Shown in pieces: positions 1-9,539 of a stretch of 64,000 nt of DNA. Source of the DNA: Chlorophyllum brunneum (taxonomy: Eukaryota > Basidiomycota > Agaricomycetes > Agaricales > Agaricaceae); the NCBI GenBank assembly GCA_963576785.1, contig OY756146.1, forward strand, positions 1,736,001-1,800,000, given 5' to 3'. Positions within the stretch are counted from its first letter, which is position 1; every line of letters begins with the position of its first letter. Position numbers and translations under genes: made by a program. The notes under the pieces are model-generated. The model made no database searches, was not told where the DNA came from, and saw only the letters and a program-made list of their open reading frames with translations.

Positions 1-606
1 CGATTTCAACGTGTTATATCCTTGCGGTGGGTGGAAGGTCATGGATGTGATGGGGGGTACTACCATGGTGAGGATAGTTTGGAGGTGGGCTACTTCTTCT
101 TCGATGTTGGGGTGAAGTAGTTGGTCGGCAGCTGTTGCTTCTTGTGTCTTTTGTTTGCATTTATGACAGATGTGATGTTGGATGGGGAACGGGTCATTAC
201 TAACAAGTAGTCGGTTAATGATATGGTGGGAGAGATTGTCTGTACTCCTTGACTCGTACGTATTGAGTTGTTTGGCTAGGGCTACGAGGATGCTGTGCAT
301 CCGAGCTCGCATATTGGAGATGACAATGAGTTGCAGGTCATTGTTGATTTCGTATAAGTGTCTCTCCAATTGGTCTCTCCTTCCTTCATCGATGATGAAC
401 TGGTTGAGTCTCGGAGTGGCATCGGATAAGGTGTCCATTATTTTAGATGCGCCTTCTTGGGTTGCTTTCATTGCTGCACCTAATAGTATCATGGTGTCGA
501 CTAGGGTTTCTCCTTCCACGAGTTCCTCATGGCTGGTTCTTTCTGGGACGAGTTCATCGAATTCTTTGAGGTAGGGGTATGGAGTAAGTTGGTGTTCGGC
601 AGGCAT
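1..606 (-). CDS. ORF3 of A1, extra post-pol gene, C-terminus outside window
   Basis: This frame is open for all 202 codons from an ATG at 606 to the window edge. It starts about 100 nt downstream of the pol stop, right after the motif CACACT that also precedes the ATG of ORF3 in A4. The product begins MPAEHQLTPYPYLKEFDEL. It looks mostly helical and rather acidic, with no signal peptide, membrane segment or known catalytic motif, and contains a CHKCK motif near residue 156. It aligns over its length with ORF3 of A4 (shared start context, a helical KxLNxL-type middle, and a PPxxxMxFxPPxxYxTLK end), but far less well than gag and pol do between the same two copies. The function is unknown. The intact frame in a copy whose pol carries stops suggests recent or continuing selection, or simply youth. 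Confidence 0.75.
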   Translation of the reverse strand, partial: MPAEHQLTPYPYLKEFDELVPERTSHEELVEGETLVDTMILLGAAMKATQEGASKIMDTLSDATPRLNQFIIDEGRRDQLERHLYEINNDLQLIVISNMRARMHSILVALAKQLNTYESRSTDNLSHHIINRLLVSNDPFPIQHHICHKCKQKTQEATAADQLLHPNIEEEVAHLQTILTMVVPPITSMTFHPPQGYNTLKS

Positions 607-703
607 AGTGTGTTATAAAGATAGTTGGCAAAGTCAAGGATGAAGTGGATACAGCGAGTGATGCTTTGAGTGTAGTGGTTGCTTGGAATGCGAGGTTTGT
701 TGT

Positions 704-3700
704 TCATAATTGCTGCTTTTTACCTCCCCTTTTTATAGGTTTCGTCCTCGAAATCTTGCTTATAAACTCTTGTATCGCTTCCTTGGCGTTTTCCAGATTT
801 GCTTCATCTTCCCATATATCTTCTTCGGACGTATATCCTTTCCAGTGTACTAGGTACTGTTTTCATTTTCCCCTTGTGCAGTGTCCTCGGACTTCATCTA
901 CCTCGTAGTGTTCCTCATCATTGACTATCTCAGGGATCGGTGGTGGTGGAGTACGCTGGCTGTCATACTTGGGTTTGTGATAGGGGGAGAGGAGTCTGCT
1001 GTTAAACACATCATGTATCGCCCATGTTTCAGGTAGCTCCAGCTGGTAGCTTGTTTTACCTATTTTCTCTTTTACCCGGAATGGTCCGTATCTCCTGTGA
1101 TTGAGTTTTTTTGTCGGCCTTGTTGTCCTAATATTGTCTGCTTCAAGCCAAACTTGGTCTCCTGTCCCGTAGTTGTGTTCTGGTTTTGTGCTATTCCGTT
1201 TCTCCATTTTTGTCTGGTTCTGTTGTAACATTTTGATCATTTCTTGGTGCATGTCTTGTAACTCCTGTATTTGCTCCGTGATTGCAGGTGCCTTGACTGT
1301 GTTTGAGATGTCCCCTTTCCATGGATGTCATCCATATACTATCTGGAACGGCAAATGCCCTGTGGCACTATGTGTTTTATCGTTATACTGGAATTCTGCT
1401 GTGCTGAGCCATTTCTTCCAGTTGTCCTGCGCATGGTTGATTACGTTTCTGAGGTATGCCTCGACCTCCTGGTTGATGTGTTCTGTCTGACCATCTGTTT
1501 GTGGATGGTATGCCGTGAATAGGTTATGTTGGGTGCCAGTTGCTCTGCAAAGTTCTGCCATGAATTTTGATGCGAATTGTGGACCTCTGTCACTGATGAT
1601 CCTGCGGGGTATCCCATGTTGTCTCCATATATCATCACAATAAATATCTCCTAACTCTTCGGATGATAGGGTGGTGTTAACTACATGTAGTCTGATCATT
1701 TTGCTGAAACGATCAACGATAACAAGTATTGTGTCATATCCGTCTGATTCTGGTAGCAGTCCTATCATGTCGATTGATATTTCTTCCCATGGTTCGGTGG
1801 GTATCGGTAGTGGATGGAGATGTGTGGTAGGTCATGTCTGGAGTATCTTGTTTTGCTGACATGTGTCGCATCCCTTGATGTATTGTTTAACATCATTGCG
1901 CATCTGTGGCCACCAATATGTCCTTTTGAGGAGTTCGATCATTCTGTGCTGTCCCGGATGTCCTACATCTGTTCTGTCGTGGTGTTGTTGGAGTATTTCT
2001 TGGCATAACTCGGTGTTTGGTGGTACATATATTCTTCCTTCGAACATAGGCAACCCATCCATTTCCCATATCTCCTCTGGTCATTTCTCCTTTTCTCTTA
2101 GCCACTGTGTTTCTCTTCTTTGCTCCTTTTGTAATCGGTGTTTCAGATCTTCTTCTCCCAATATTTCCCAAATTTGTCTGATCTCGGTGATAGTGTTATC
2201 GAATAGGTGGTCAGGTAACAGCATGATATTTGTGTTGTCTCTGGTTGTGTCCGTTTTTGCTAGTCTTGATAGCACATCTGCTTTCGTGTTCGTCTTCACA
2301 GGTATATCGGGTATATGTTTTAGTGTGTAGCGATATTCCTGTAATTCCAGTTGCCATCTTGCCTGTCGTCCTATGAGTTGTTGCAGTTTCCTGAAATATT
2401 CTAAGTTCTTGTGGTCCGTCCATATCTCAAATGGTTTGTCGGCATCGAGTAGGTATTGTCTCCACGTTTTGATCGCTTCTCGGATTGCTAGTAGTTCTTT
2501 GTTGTAGATTTGGTAGTTTCGTTCTGCCGGTGTCATTGTTCTCGAGTGAAAGGCGATTGGGTGCTATTGGTCATTCTGGTTTTGTGATAATACCGCTCCT
2601 ACTCCATATCCCGACGCATCCACCTCTACCTTGTATTGTTCTTTGTCTTGGGGCATTGCTAGTACTGGTTTGTTCGTGATTTTTTCCTTGATCTTTTCAA
2701 ATGCCTGTTGTTGTCGTCCTGACCATGACCATTGCACATCTTTCTTCTTCAGCTCGTGTAGGGGTATTGCTATGTTACTGAAGTCTTGTATGAATCGCTG
2801 GTAGAAGTTTGCAAAACCCAGGAATTTTTCGACGTCTTTCACAGATTTGGGTGTTGGCCATTCTCTTACTGCTTTCACCTTCTCTTCCTCCATTTTAATG
2901 CTGCCTTGTCCCACTATAAAGCCCAGTATAGGTATTTCCTTTGCATCGAACACACATTTTGACCGCTTGAAGTAAAGCTGGTGCTTGGCTGCAATGTCTA
3001 AGAACCACATTGTTCTTTTCTCGAGTTCTTCCTGTGTGGTTCCTGGAATGACAAAATTGTCCATGTAGTTGACGAGCATTCCCTCATGTAACATTTCCCG
3101 AAATACCATGTTTATCATTCTTTGAAAGGTTGCCAGTGAATTGCTCATCCCGAAGAACATGACCATCGGTTTGAATAATCCGCTGTTTGTTACAAACGCT
3201 GCCTTCCATTCATCTCCTTTTCTTATCCTGACCTTGTTATATCCCCAAATGATATTAAGCTTGTTGAACACCTTTGCATCCTTTAATCGGTCTAGGACTT
3301 CGCCTATGAGTGGCAGTGGTGTCTTATCCTTGATGGTGTGTTCATTCAGCCTTTTGTAATCCTGTACCAGGCGTTTTGTTCCGTCTTTTTTTGGTATAAA
3401 GAAACATGGGATAGCGTAGGGGGATTGTGATAGTCTGATTCGTCCTGAGGCAAGGTTCTCGTCAAGGAACTTCTGTAGTTCCTGTTTCTCCGCTATTGTC
3501 ATTGGGTAGACCTTGGACTGTAGTACCAGGGGTGCATCTTCAGACAGGTTTATCTCGTGGTCCCATACTGTGTGCTCAGGTAGTTTATCAAAGTTCTTCT
3601 TGTTAAATAGGTGGGTGTATCGTTGGAGGTATGGTGGGAGATCTTCATCATTCGTCCGGTCCACCTTTTTCTCTTCAATGTGTTCCTTGACTGTCCATAT

Positions 3701-4194
3701 TTTCTTGTTGAACCGTATGTCGCTATGTGATATTTTGCAATCATCTGGGCATCTGGTGAATTATATGACATGATTGTTCCAATTGATTTCCGGGTTATGC
3801 TTGACCAGCCAGTTGTGTCCGAGATATAGGTCTGCACTTTCCAATTGTGTTACTAGAGCATCGATTTGTTCCGTGTGGTTGCCGTTGTTTAATACCAGTT
3901 GTGCTTTGTCCGTTATTTCTCCTTTTTTATTTTCTGTTCTGTCGGCATTGATTACTCTGATCGGGGTCTCCAGGGGTTTGGTTGGGATCTGTTCTTCGTC
4001 TATCATTCATTGTGCTATGCATGTGTGGGTGCATCCAGAGTCTACAAGGGTTGTAATTGGTTTGCATCCTTTTCTTGTCTGGATTGTTGAGTTGAGGAGA
4101 AGTTCGCATGTAGAGTTTCATTTCTGGGGGATTACGTATCATCTATTGTGGAATAAAACAGAAACTCTAGATTTATTGGCTCGCAGGTTTGCGC
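704..4194 (-). pseudogene. pol: pol of A1: protease-RT-RNase H-integrase-chromodomain, with stops
   Basis: One minus-strand frame, in the -1 frame relative to gag, covers the entire polyprotein. Domains in order: aspartic protease (LVDSGCTH, about 4050), RT with the catalytic box reading YMDN instead of YMDD (about 3060), RNase H, the His/Cys zinc-binding region of integrase (ending CDTCQQNK, about 1850), the catalytic core (D in DMIGLLPES, D in ISDRGPQFAS, E in QTEHINQEVE), the GPY/F module and a chromodomain (LVHWKGY) before the stop at 704-706. In-frame stops near 4007, 3759, 2564, 2081, 1832, 1328 and 863 each replace a codon such as CGA, CAA or TGG present in a sister copy. The RT Asp-to-Asn change makes this copy catalytically dead even if the stops were read through. 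Confidence 0.9.
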
Positions 4195-5439
4195 CTACTC
4201 GGAGCCTTCGACAAAATCCTCTTTCTCCTCCATTTCTTGTTCATCGTCCTCGCTGATCTCTCTGATATGCGCTTTCTTGGACACCCGGCAGTTCTTCGAG
4301 ATATGGCCCTGTTTGCCACAATTGTAACATGTTATCTTGGTGTACGTGACTTTCATCTTCTTCCTGCAGTATTTGGCGATATGCCCATAGAGGTTGCAGT
4401 CGTAACACCTCAGTTTTCCGTTTTGATCAGTGTCTGCCCTTTGTCTTCCTATCTCCATAGGTTGTCCTCTACCTCCATAAGTAACTCCGGTGGTGGTTCT
4501 GATATCTCCTCGGGTGATGTCCATTGCTTTATACCCTTGTCCTACTGCAAGAATTGTAGTTTTCCATTTGCTATATGTCGTTGGGATGGAGGTTGTTGGG
4601 TAGCCTACTATGGTTCGGATAATGTCTGCTCGGGTGTGACGTTTGAGGAGGAATATTGCATGGGTGTCGTCTGTCCCCGCTTGGGCTTTCAATGCCTCGA
4701 ATTCTATTAAGAAATCTGCCATGTTCTTCTTCCCTTGTTTGAATGTCTCGATTTCTCCTTCTGCTATGGCTTTCCTATTTCCCAAGGAAAATGTGGCCTC
4801 TATTTCCTTCGTAAAGTCATCCTAATCTGGTGTTTTCTTGTTCTGGATGGCTTGTAGCTGTGTGTTGGTGTAAGGGCCTGCTAGCCCCCCTTTCATTCTC
4901 GCCAAAATTGCCACTATCTTCTGTTTATCTTCGTCTATCTTGTTGAACATTAACCACAATGATATGGCTCTCCACCAATCATCAAATCTGGTTCTATCTC
5001 CATTGAAATATCCTGGCTCTGGGGCTAGGTTCTTTGGGATGTTGATTTCTTCTGGCATCTCTGGTTCTGTTTCTGGTTCACTGTGTTCATTTCCATGGGT
5101 CTCAGCGATTTCTATATCGGCTGTGGCGTCAGCAACTTCTGTGTTGATTTCTTCTTCAAATGGAGCTGGTTCTTTGTCTGTGCTGTGTTCGGATTCTTCC
5201 TCGTAGGTCTCGGCAATATCTATATCGGATGTGTTCTTGGCGACTTCTATGTCGAATTCGGTTTCAAATAGAGCTGTATTCTCGTCTATGCTGTGTTCGG
5301 ATTTCTGCCGTTTAAGGCCTTCAGGGATTTCTGATTCTGTTGATTGTTTAGATCCTGTTGCTACAGGTGAACCCTGGATGTCTGTTGGTCTCGGAGCTCT
5401 GTGTCTTCTCGGTGTTCTCGATGAGCTACTGCTGCTCAT
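4195..5439 (-). pseudogene. gag: gag of A1, one internal stop
   Basis: The frame runs about 414 codons from an ATG in an ATGAGCAGCAGTAGC context at 5439 and ends in GSE-stop. The N-terminal 140 residues are acidic and disordered, then comes a Ty3-type capsid region (around NGDRTRFDDWWRAISLWLMF). The C-terminal part has two CCHC zinc knuckles, CYDCNLYGHIAKYC and CYNCGKQGHISKNC, which should bind the element RNA. A single stop at 4822-4824 is TAG where A6 has TGG (PDWDDF), a one-step change. Otherwise the protein is complete, so one substitution separates it from an intact capsid gene. Confidence 0.9.
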
Positions 5440-5519
5440 ATACTGTCGTCCTGGTCGGAGGCTATTATTCCAAGCCTAGCTACAAATAGTGGCACCTCTC
5501 TTGCAAGGTGAGTCGAATG

Positions 5520-5532
5520 ACACTTTACCAAA
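5520..5532 (-). promoter_or_regulatory. A1 primer-binding site, self-complementary to the LTR
   Basis: Directly inside the 5' LTR, the minus strand reads TTTGGTAAAGTGT. Twelve of these bases are the exact complement of ACACTTTACCAA in the LTR (plus coordinates 5602-5613), which sits where transcription should start, about 34 bp after the TATA box. This is the layout of Tf1-type self-priming. No tRNA 3' end with CCA is needed to explain it. Confidence 0.75.
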
Positions 5533-5813
5533 TGTTACAACCTTAGTCTCTGACTCAGGTTGCAAGCCTTTGGATAAAGGAAAGGAAGAAGGGATGATAC
5601 AATTGGTAAAGTGTAAGGAATACATCAAGTATTACTACACTTTATATACTAGTGGTGGCGGCTAATAATAAGGGAGACGAGTAAACGAGTCAGATGAGAG
5701 GTATAGCCTTTAGGGGTGAAACAGGGAGTGAAACGAGAAGTGAGACAAGTATGAGGATACACGAGGTAATGGGTGCAAGATAGGAATAAACGGTCTATCT
5801 ATAGTTCGTAACA
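5533..5813 (-). repeat. 5' LTR of A1 (281 bp)
   Basis: On the minus strand it begins TGTTACGAAC and ends in GGTTGTAACA, giving the TG...CA ends and short inverted termini of family A. It contains a TATATAAAG promoter box and the CTTTACCAA motif of the predicted transcript start. It closely resembles the A6 LTR at 60215-60496. Confidence 0.95.
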
Positions 5814-7118
5814 CTGGGAGGTGTCACCGATCGTCCTTGTTGGGTGCGGGGATGAGAGACCTCGTGCATCCGTCGATCATAATGATCAAGGGCATGTTTC
5901 TTCGCCATTTGCATGGGCGAAGGACCAGTGATGCGGTCATGCCAGGTGGTCACCTGTTGAATCTGCAGTGAGTTAGTTTCATGCTTCAGCACACACCTTT
6001 TTCTCAAGCTCAGCATGAGCATTTTCTTGTGCCTGCTGGACCTTCTTGGGATTAACCCAAGTAAGAGGCTTTGGTCTCTCACTCACTAGTACATGAGTGG
6101 TCGGAGGAGCAGGAGCAGGAACGGGTCGAGGCACGTCCATGCACCTCATCAGATCGAAGGGGGTCATCCCCGGACCAGTGAAGCGATGGACCACTGGTTC
6201 CGTGGCAGTGGCAAAGCCCACCATGGCTTCCGCCATGTGGGCCTGAGGTTTACCCTGGCACTTCTTGGGCTTCTTCTTCTTCTTCTGGACATTAATCCAG
6301 GTAGGAGTAGGAGGAGAAGGCTGAGGGGGCTGCCCACTTGGATTGGCAGGGTGGCGAGGTCCTCTCACAGGCTGGGCCCTGGTATCGCCTCCAGGGTGGA
6401 AGCAGTTCCAGGGTGGTCCAGGGTGAGTCCTAGGGAAATTGCCCTGAGGGCGAGCTTGGTAGTTGGTAGTAGCAGCAAAAGAGGCTTGTTGGTTAGACAT
6501 GTTAGGTCTTGACCCTTCACGTCTTGACCACTCAGCATTTATAGCCTGCTGAACTACCTTCCAGGTCATATCCACAACATCGTGATTATTTGCCAATGTT
6601 GTTTGTGCTACAGTATTCCAATCAGGTGATAATGTATTCAAAGCAATCATCGTGCCAAGAACTTCTGGCAATCTTACTTTAGCTATTTCTAGTTGAGAAG
6701 CCATTGTTCTCAATTCAGCTAGATCCATTGCTGGATCTTGATTCCCTGAAATGCACTTTCGCAGCATTCTTTGGAGAATTAAATACACCGTAGCAGGAGA
6801 AGGTGTCCCAAAGCGGGTTTTCAAGTCATCCCAGAGGAATCCAGGAGCATCATGCCCATGGAGTAACAGGGAATCAGGTAAGGTGCCATTAATAACAGCC
6901 AATGCCTGACCTCTCAATTGTTCTCTCCTTCTATCTTCCTCCGTTAAAGTGGTAGGATTGGCAGGAGAGAGATCCTGGTTTGTCACAGTCCATCCGGACT
7001 GGTCAGAACCAGTGACAGAAATGAGGGTTAGGGCATCCTGAAGCCTTCTAGACCAGAATGCATAGTTCTTAGGCCCATTGAGCTTAGGTAAACCAGTGAC
7101 AATATTATTTGTAGACAT
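5814..7118 (-). pseudogene. gag: gag of copia C1, 3' truncated
   Basis: From the ATG at 7118 (MSTNNIVTGLPKLNGPKNY) the frame is open for 379 codons. It contains the copia-type gag region (PKLNGPKNYAFWSRRLQDAL; later QLEIAKVRLPEVLGTMIALN), then a proline-rich basic tail with KKKKKPKKCQGKP. At 5979 a TGA replaces the CGA seen in C2, and next to it about 25 bp present in C2 are missing, which shifts the frame. The tail (HDRITGPSPMQMAKKHALDH) continues in another frame to the A1 insertion point. It would form the particle shell. I see no CCHC knuckle. Confidence 0.88.
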
Positions 7119-7266
7119 AATATTTTCGTTGAGTGTATTTCTTTCTAGAAGAAAATTCTCGTATCAGCAATGATCAAAATGCAAGGATAACTCTGTCAGG
7201 TAAAGCCCTATCATCCTATCTCGGTTAGAGGGGATGATAATGGTTTAACCATTGGTAAGGCTACCG

Positions 7267-7278
7267 GGGCCCATAACC
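7267..7278 (-). promoter_or_regulatory. C1 primer-binding site matching initiator tRNA-Met anticodon arm
   Basis: The plus strand reads GGGCCCATAACC immediately beside the LTR. This is the anticodon stem-loop sequence (anticodon CAT) found in eukaryotic initiator tRNA-Met, so a cleaved 5' half-tRNA could prime, as known for Drosophila copia and yeast Ty5. Copies C2 and D have the same site in the same place. Confidence 0.75.
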
Positions 7279-7849
7279 TGTTGAGGAAATGACCGTAACG
7301 AGTTGTTTGCTGGGGGCAGCAGTAAATGCAGTGGGAGAGAACGTAGGGTCTACTCACCAAGATAATAAGCTTCTATCTGATACCTGTAGAAAGGTAATTC
7401 GGATAGACAGATATTATTGATAAAGCAGTTAACGTCAGAGGAGTAGAGGTCAAAGTCGATTAAATCGATAGAGGTGTTGTACTCAAAGAGATAGGCAATG
7501 ATGAAGAAGTTGTTCGATTGAACAAGATGCAGAACTAGGTCTGCTACATGGGGCTTATATACATATTGTAACATAGGTGAGTCATACTACATAAAATACT
7601 AGCATTGCATGGATTGTTCCTTATGACTCCTTTTAACTGCAGCGTAGTGCCTGTGGAGTACTGCGGAACATAGTATCTAGTCATTGGTACTATGTAGAAT
7701 AATCTATCAAGTACTTATGACTCTCATTGTATGCAGAGCAACTCATAGGAAGTTACTACAGAATGAAGTTACTGGAAAGTAACGGATCAGTCTATTATTA
7801 TCATAATGACTTCATAGTCTATTTCTAGAATATGTCCGAAACTTCAACA
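7279..7849 (-). repeat. 5' LTR of C1 (571 bp)
   Basis: On the minus strand it runs from TGTTGAAGTTTCGG to TTTCCTCAACA, the same length as both LTRs of C2. It includes a TATATAAG box and a 74-codon open frame (7574-7350) that is also open in both C2 LTRs. That frame ends at a GTGAGT sequence. Confidence 0.95.
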
Positions 7850-8125
7850 CTATAGATAGACTATACATTCCTATCATGTATCTGCTACTCTGTGTACTCT
7901 CATTCCATTTCACCTCCTGTTTCACTTTTAAAGGCTATGCTCTCTCTGACTCATTTTACTCATTTCTATGACTCATCTACTCCACTCCTCCATATTATTA
8001 GATCTTACTACTAGTATATAAAGTGTAGTAATACTTGATATATTCCTCATACTTTACCAATTATATCATCTCTTACTCTTCTCTCTACTTTCTTGTCTTT
8101 ATCCAAAGACTTGCAACCTGAGACA
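7850..8125 (+). repeat. 5' LTR of A7, start cut by C1
   Basis: It starts at CTATAGATAGAC, so the terminal TGTTATGAA is missing because of the C1 insertion. It ends ...CCTGAGACA just before TTTGGTAAAGTGT. About 18 bp near the 3' end (the CTAGACTAAGGTC block of other copies) are deleted. The TATATAAAG box is retained. The predicted start reads ATACTTTACCAA, one transition from the perfect partner of the primer-binding site, still able to pair through a G-U wobble. Confidence 0.9.
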
Positions 8126-8218
8126 TTTGGTAAAGTGTTAGCTAACTTACCTTGCAAGAGAGGTGCCACTATTTATAGCTAGGCTTAGGATAATAGCCTT
8201 TGACTAGGATAACAGTAT

Positions 8219-9365
8219 ATAAGCAGCAGTAGCTCATTGAGAACACTGAGAAGACCAAGAACTCCTAGACCAACTAATATCCAGGAATCATCTACAGTAA
8301 CAAGATCCAAATGACTGATAGAACCAGAAGTCTCTGAAGGCCTTAAATAGCAAAAATCTGAACATAGTATAGATGAAGAAGTAGCTCTATTTAAGATCTT
8401 ATTTAATACAGAAGTTGCCAAGACTACATCCAATATAGAAACTGCTGAGACCCACAAGAATGAATACACAGAGTCAGAACCAGAGACAGAAATGGCAGAC
8501 AAAATTAGTTTCCCAAAGAACCTAGCCCCAGAACCAGGATATCTCAATGGAAATAGAACCAAATTTGATTATTGGTGGAGAGCAATGTTCCTATGGACAC
8601 TATTCAACAAGATTGATAACAACAAACAGAAGATAATTGGAATACTAGCATGTATAAAGGGAGGACTAGCAGGGCCATATACCAATGCCAAACTTTCAGC
8701 CATTCAAGAGAAAAAAACACTGACATTTGAGGATTTTGCAAAGGAGATGGTAGCAATATTTTCCTTGGGGAATAGAAAGGCCATAGTAGAAGGGGAAATA
8801 GAGGTGTTCAAACAAGGAAAAAGGAACACCACTGACTTTCTAATTGAATTTGGAATGCTTAAAACTCAAGCTGGAACAGACAATGCACATGCCATTTTCC
8901 TTCTCAAACATCACAGAGCAGACATTATCTGAACTATAGTAGGATATCTAGCATCCATACCAACTACCTATAATACATGAAGAATAATGGTTCTTACTAT
9001 TGGACAAGGTTACAAAACAATGGATATCACACAAAGTAATGTCAAAACAACAACAGGAGTTACTTATGGAGGTGGAGGACAACCAATGAAGATAGGAAGA
9101 CAGAGGACAGATACTGACCAGAATGGAAAACCAAGATGCTATAATTACAACTTGTACAGACATATTGCCAAACACTATTGTAAGAAAACCAAAGTCACAT
9201 ACACCAGTCACATATACCAAAATAATGTGCTATAATTGTGGCAAGCAGGACCATATCTCAAAAGGTTGCAGGATACCAAAGAAAGTACACATTAGAGAGA
9301 TTGCTGAGGATAACAAGCAAGGTAAAGAATAGACAAAAGAGGATTTTGCCAAAGGCTCTGAGTAG
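8219..9365 (+). pseudogene. gag: gag of A7, start codon lost
   Basis: Homologous to the 414-residue A gag. The start codon is ATA instead of ATG (8219-8221). The capsid core is recognisable (NGNRTKFDYWWRAMFLWTLF; FSLGNRKAIVEGEIEVFKQG). The zinc knuckles survive as CYNCGKQDHISKGC plus a degraded first knuckle (CYNYNLYRHIAKHYC, with one Cys replaced by Tyr and an extra residue). Stops and shifts occur near 8930, 9230 and 9330. The final GSE-stop is at 9360-9365. Not functional. Confidence 0.85.
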
Positions 9366-9539
9366 GTACAAACCTGTAAGCCAATAAATCTAGAGTTCCT
9401 ATTTTAATTCACAATAGACAATATATGATTCTGCAAAAATGAAACTTGACACATGAACTTCTTCTCAACTCAACTATTAGAACAACAAAAGGACCCAAAC
9501 AAATCACAACACTTGTAGATTATAGATGTACCCACATGA
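9366..9539 (+). pseudogene. Start of pol (protease) of A7, truncated
   Basis: Degenerate linker and protease beginning. TTKGPKQITTLVDYRCTHM is visible at about 9485-9538; the catalytic Asp-Ser-Gly reads Asp-Tyr-Arg. The reading breaks at the joint with B3. Confidence 0.7.

Larger units (their letters stand above)
1..5813 (-). mobile_element. A1: Ty3/gypsy chromovirus, 3' end outside window
   Basis: Read on the minus strand this is 5' LTR, primer-binding site, gag, pol (protease, RT, RNase H, integrase, chromodomain) and an extra ORF3 that runs off position 1. The 3' LTR is not in the window. Gag and pol closely resemble A6 at the right end of the window, so A1 and A6 form one subfamily, distinct from A3, A4, A7 and A-old. 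A1 still contains many CpG sites and has only a handful of in-frame stops, so it is among the youngest A copies here. It is inserted in the gag gene of copia C1; the right-hand flank next to the LTR begins CTGGG, and the matching duplication would lie left of the window. Confidence 0.93.
5814..7849 (-). mobile_element. C1: Ty1/copia element, 5' part only, interrupted by A1
   Basis: The 5' LTR, primer-binding site and most of gag of a family C copia are present. The rest was displaced to the left by insertion of A1 and lies outside the window. LTR, leader and gag align throughout with the complete C2 at 52550-59877. The element is itself inserted about nine bases into the 5' LTR of A7: the flank to the right of its LTR starts CTATAGATAG, which is the internal start of a family A LTR. 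Confidence 0.92.
7850..9539 (+). mobile_element. A7: gypsy family A, 5' part only
   Basis: LTR, primer-binding site (8126-8138), gag and the start of protease of an old A copy. Its first LTR bases lie on the far side of C1, outside the window. At about 9540, in the middle of the protease (after the equivalent of DSGCTHM), it is fused to ORF3 of a B element with no TSD, so this is a deletion or recombination joint. The sequence is strongly depleted in CpG and rich in TG/CA, meaning it has decayed longer than A1 or A6. Confidence 0.88.

Noticed and set aside
182..574. 130-codon plus-strand frame
   Set aside because: It is the antisense of ORF3 of A1, whose minus-strand frame is open over the whole interval and has homologues in other A copies.
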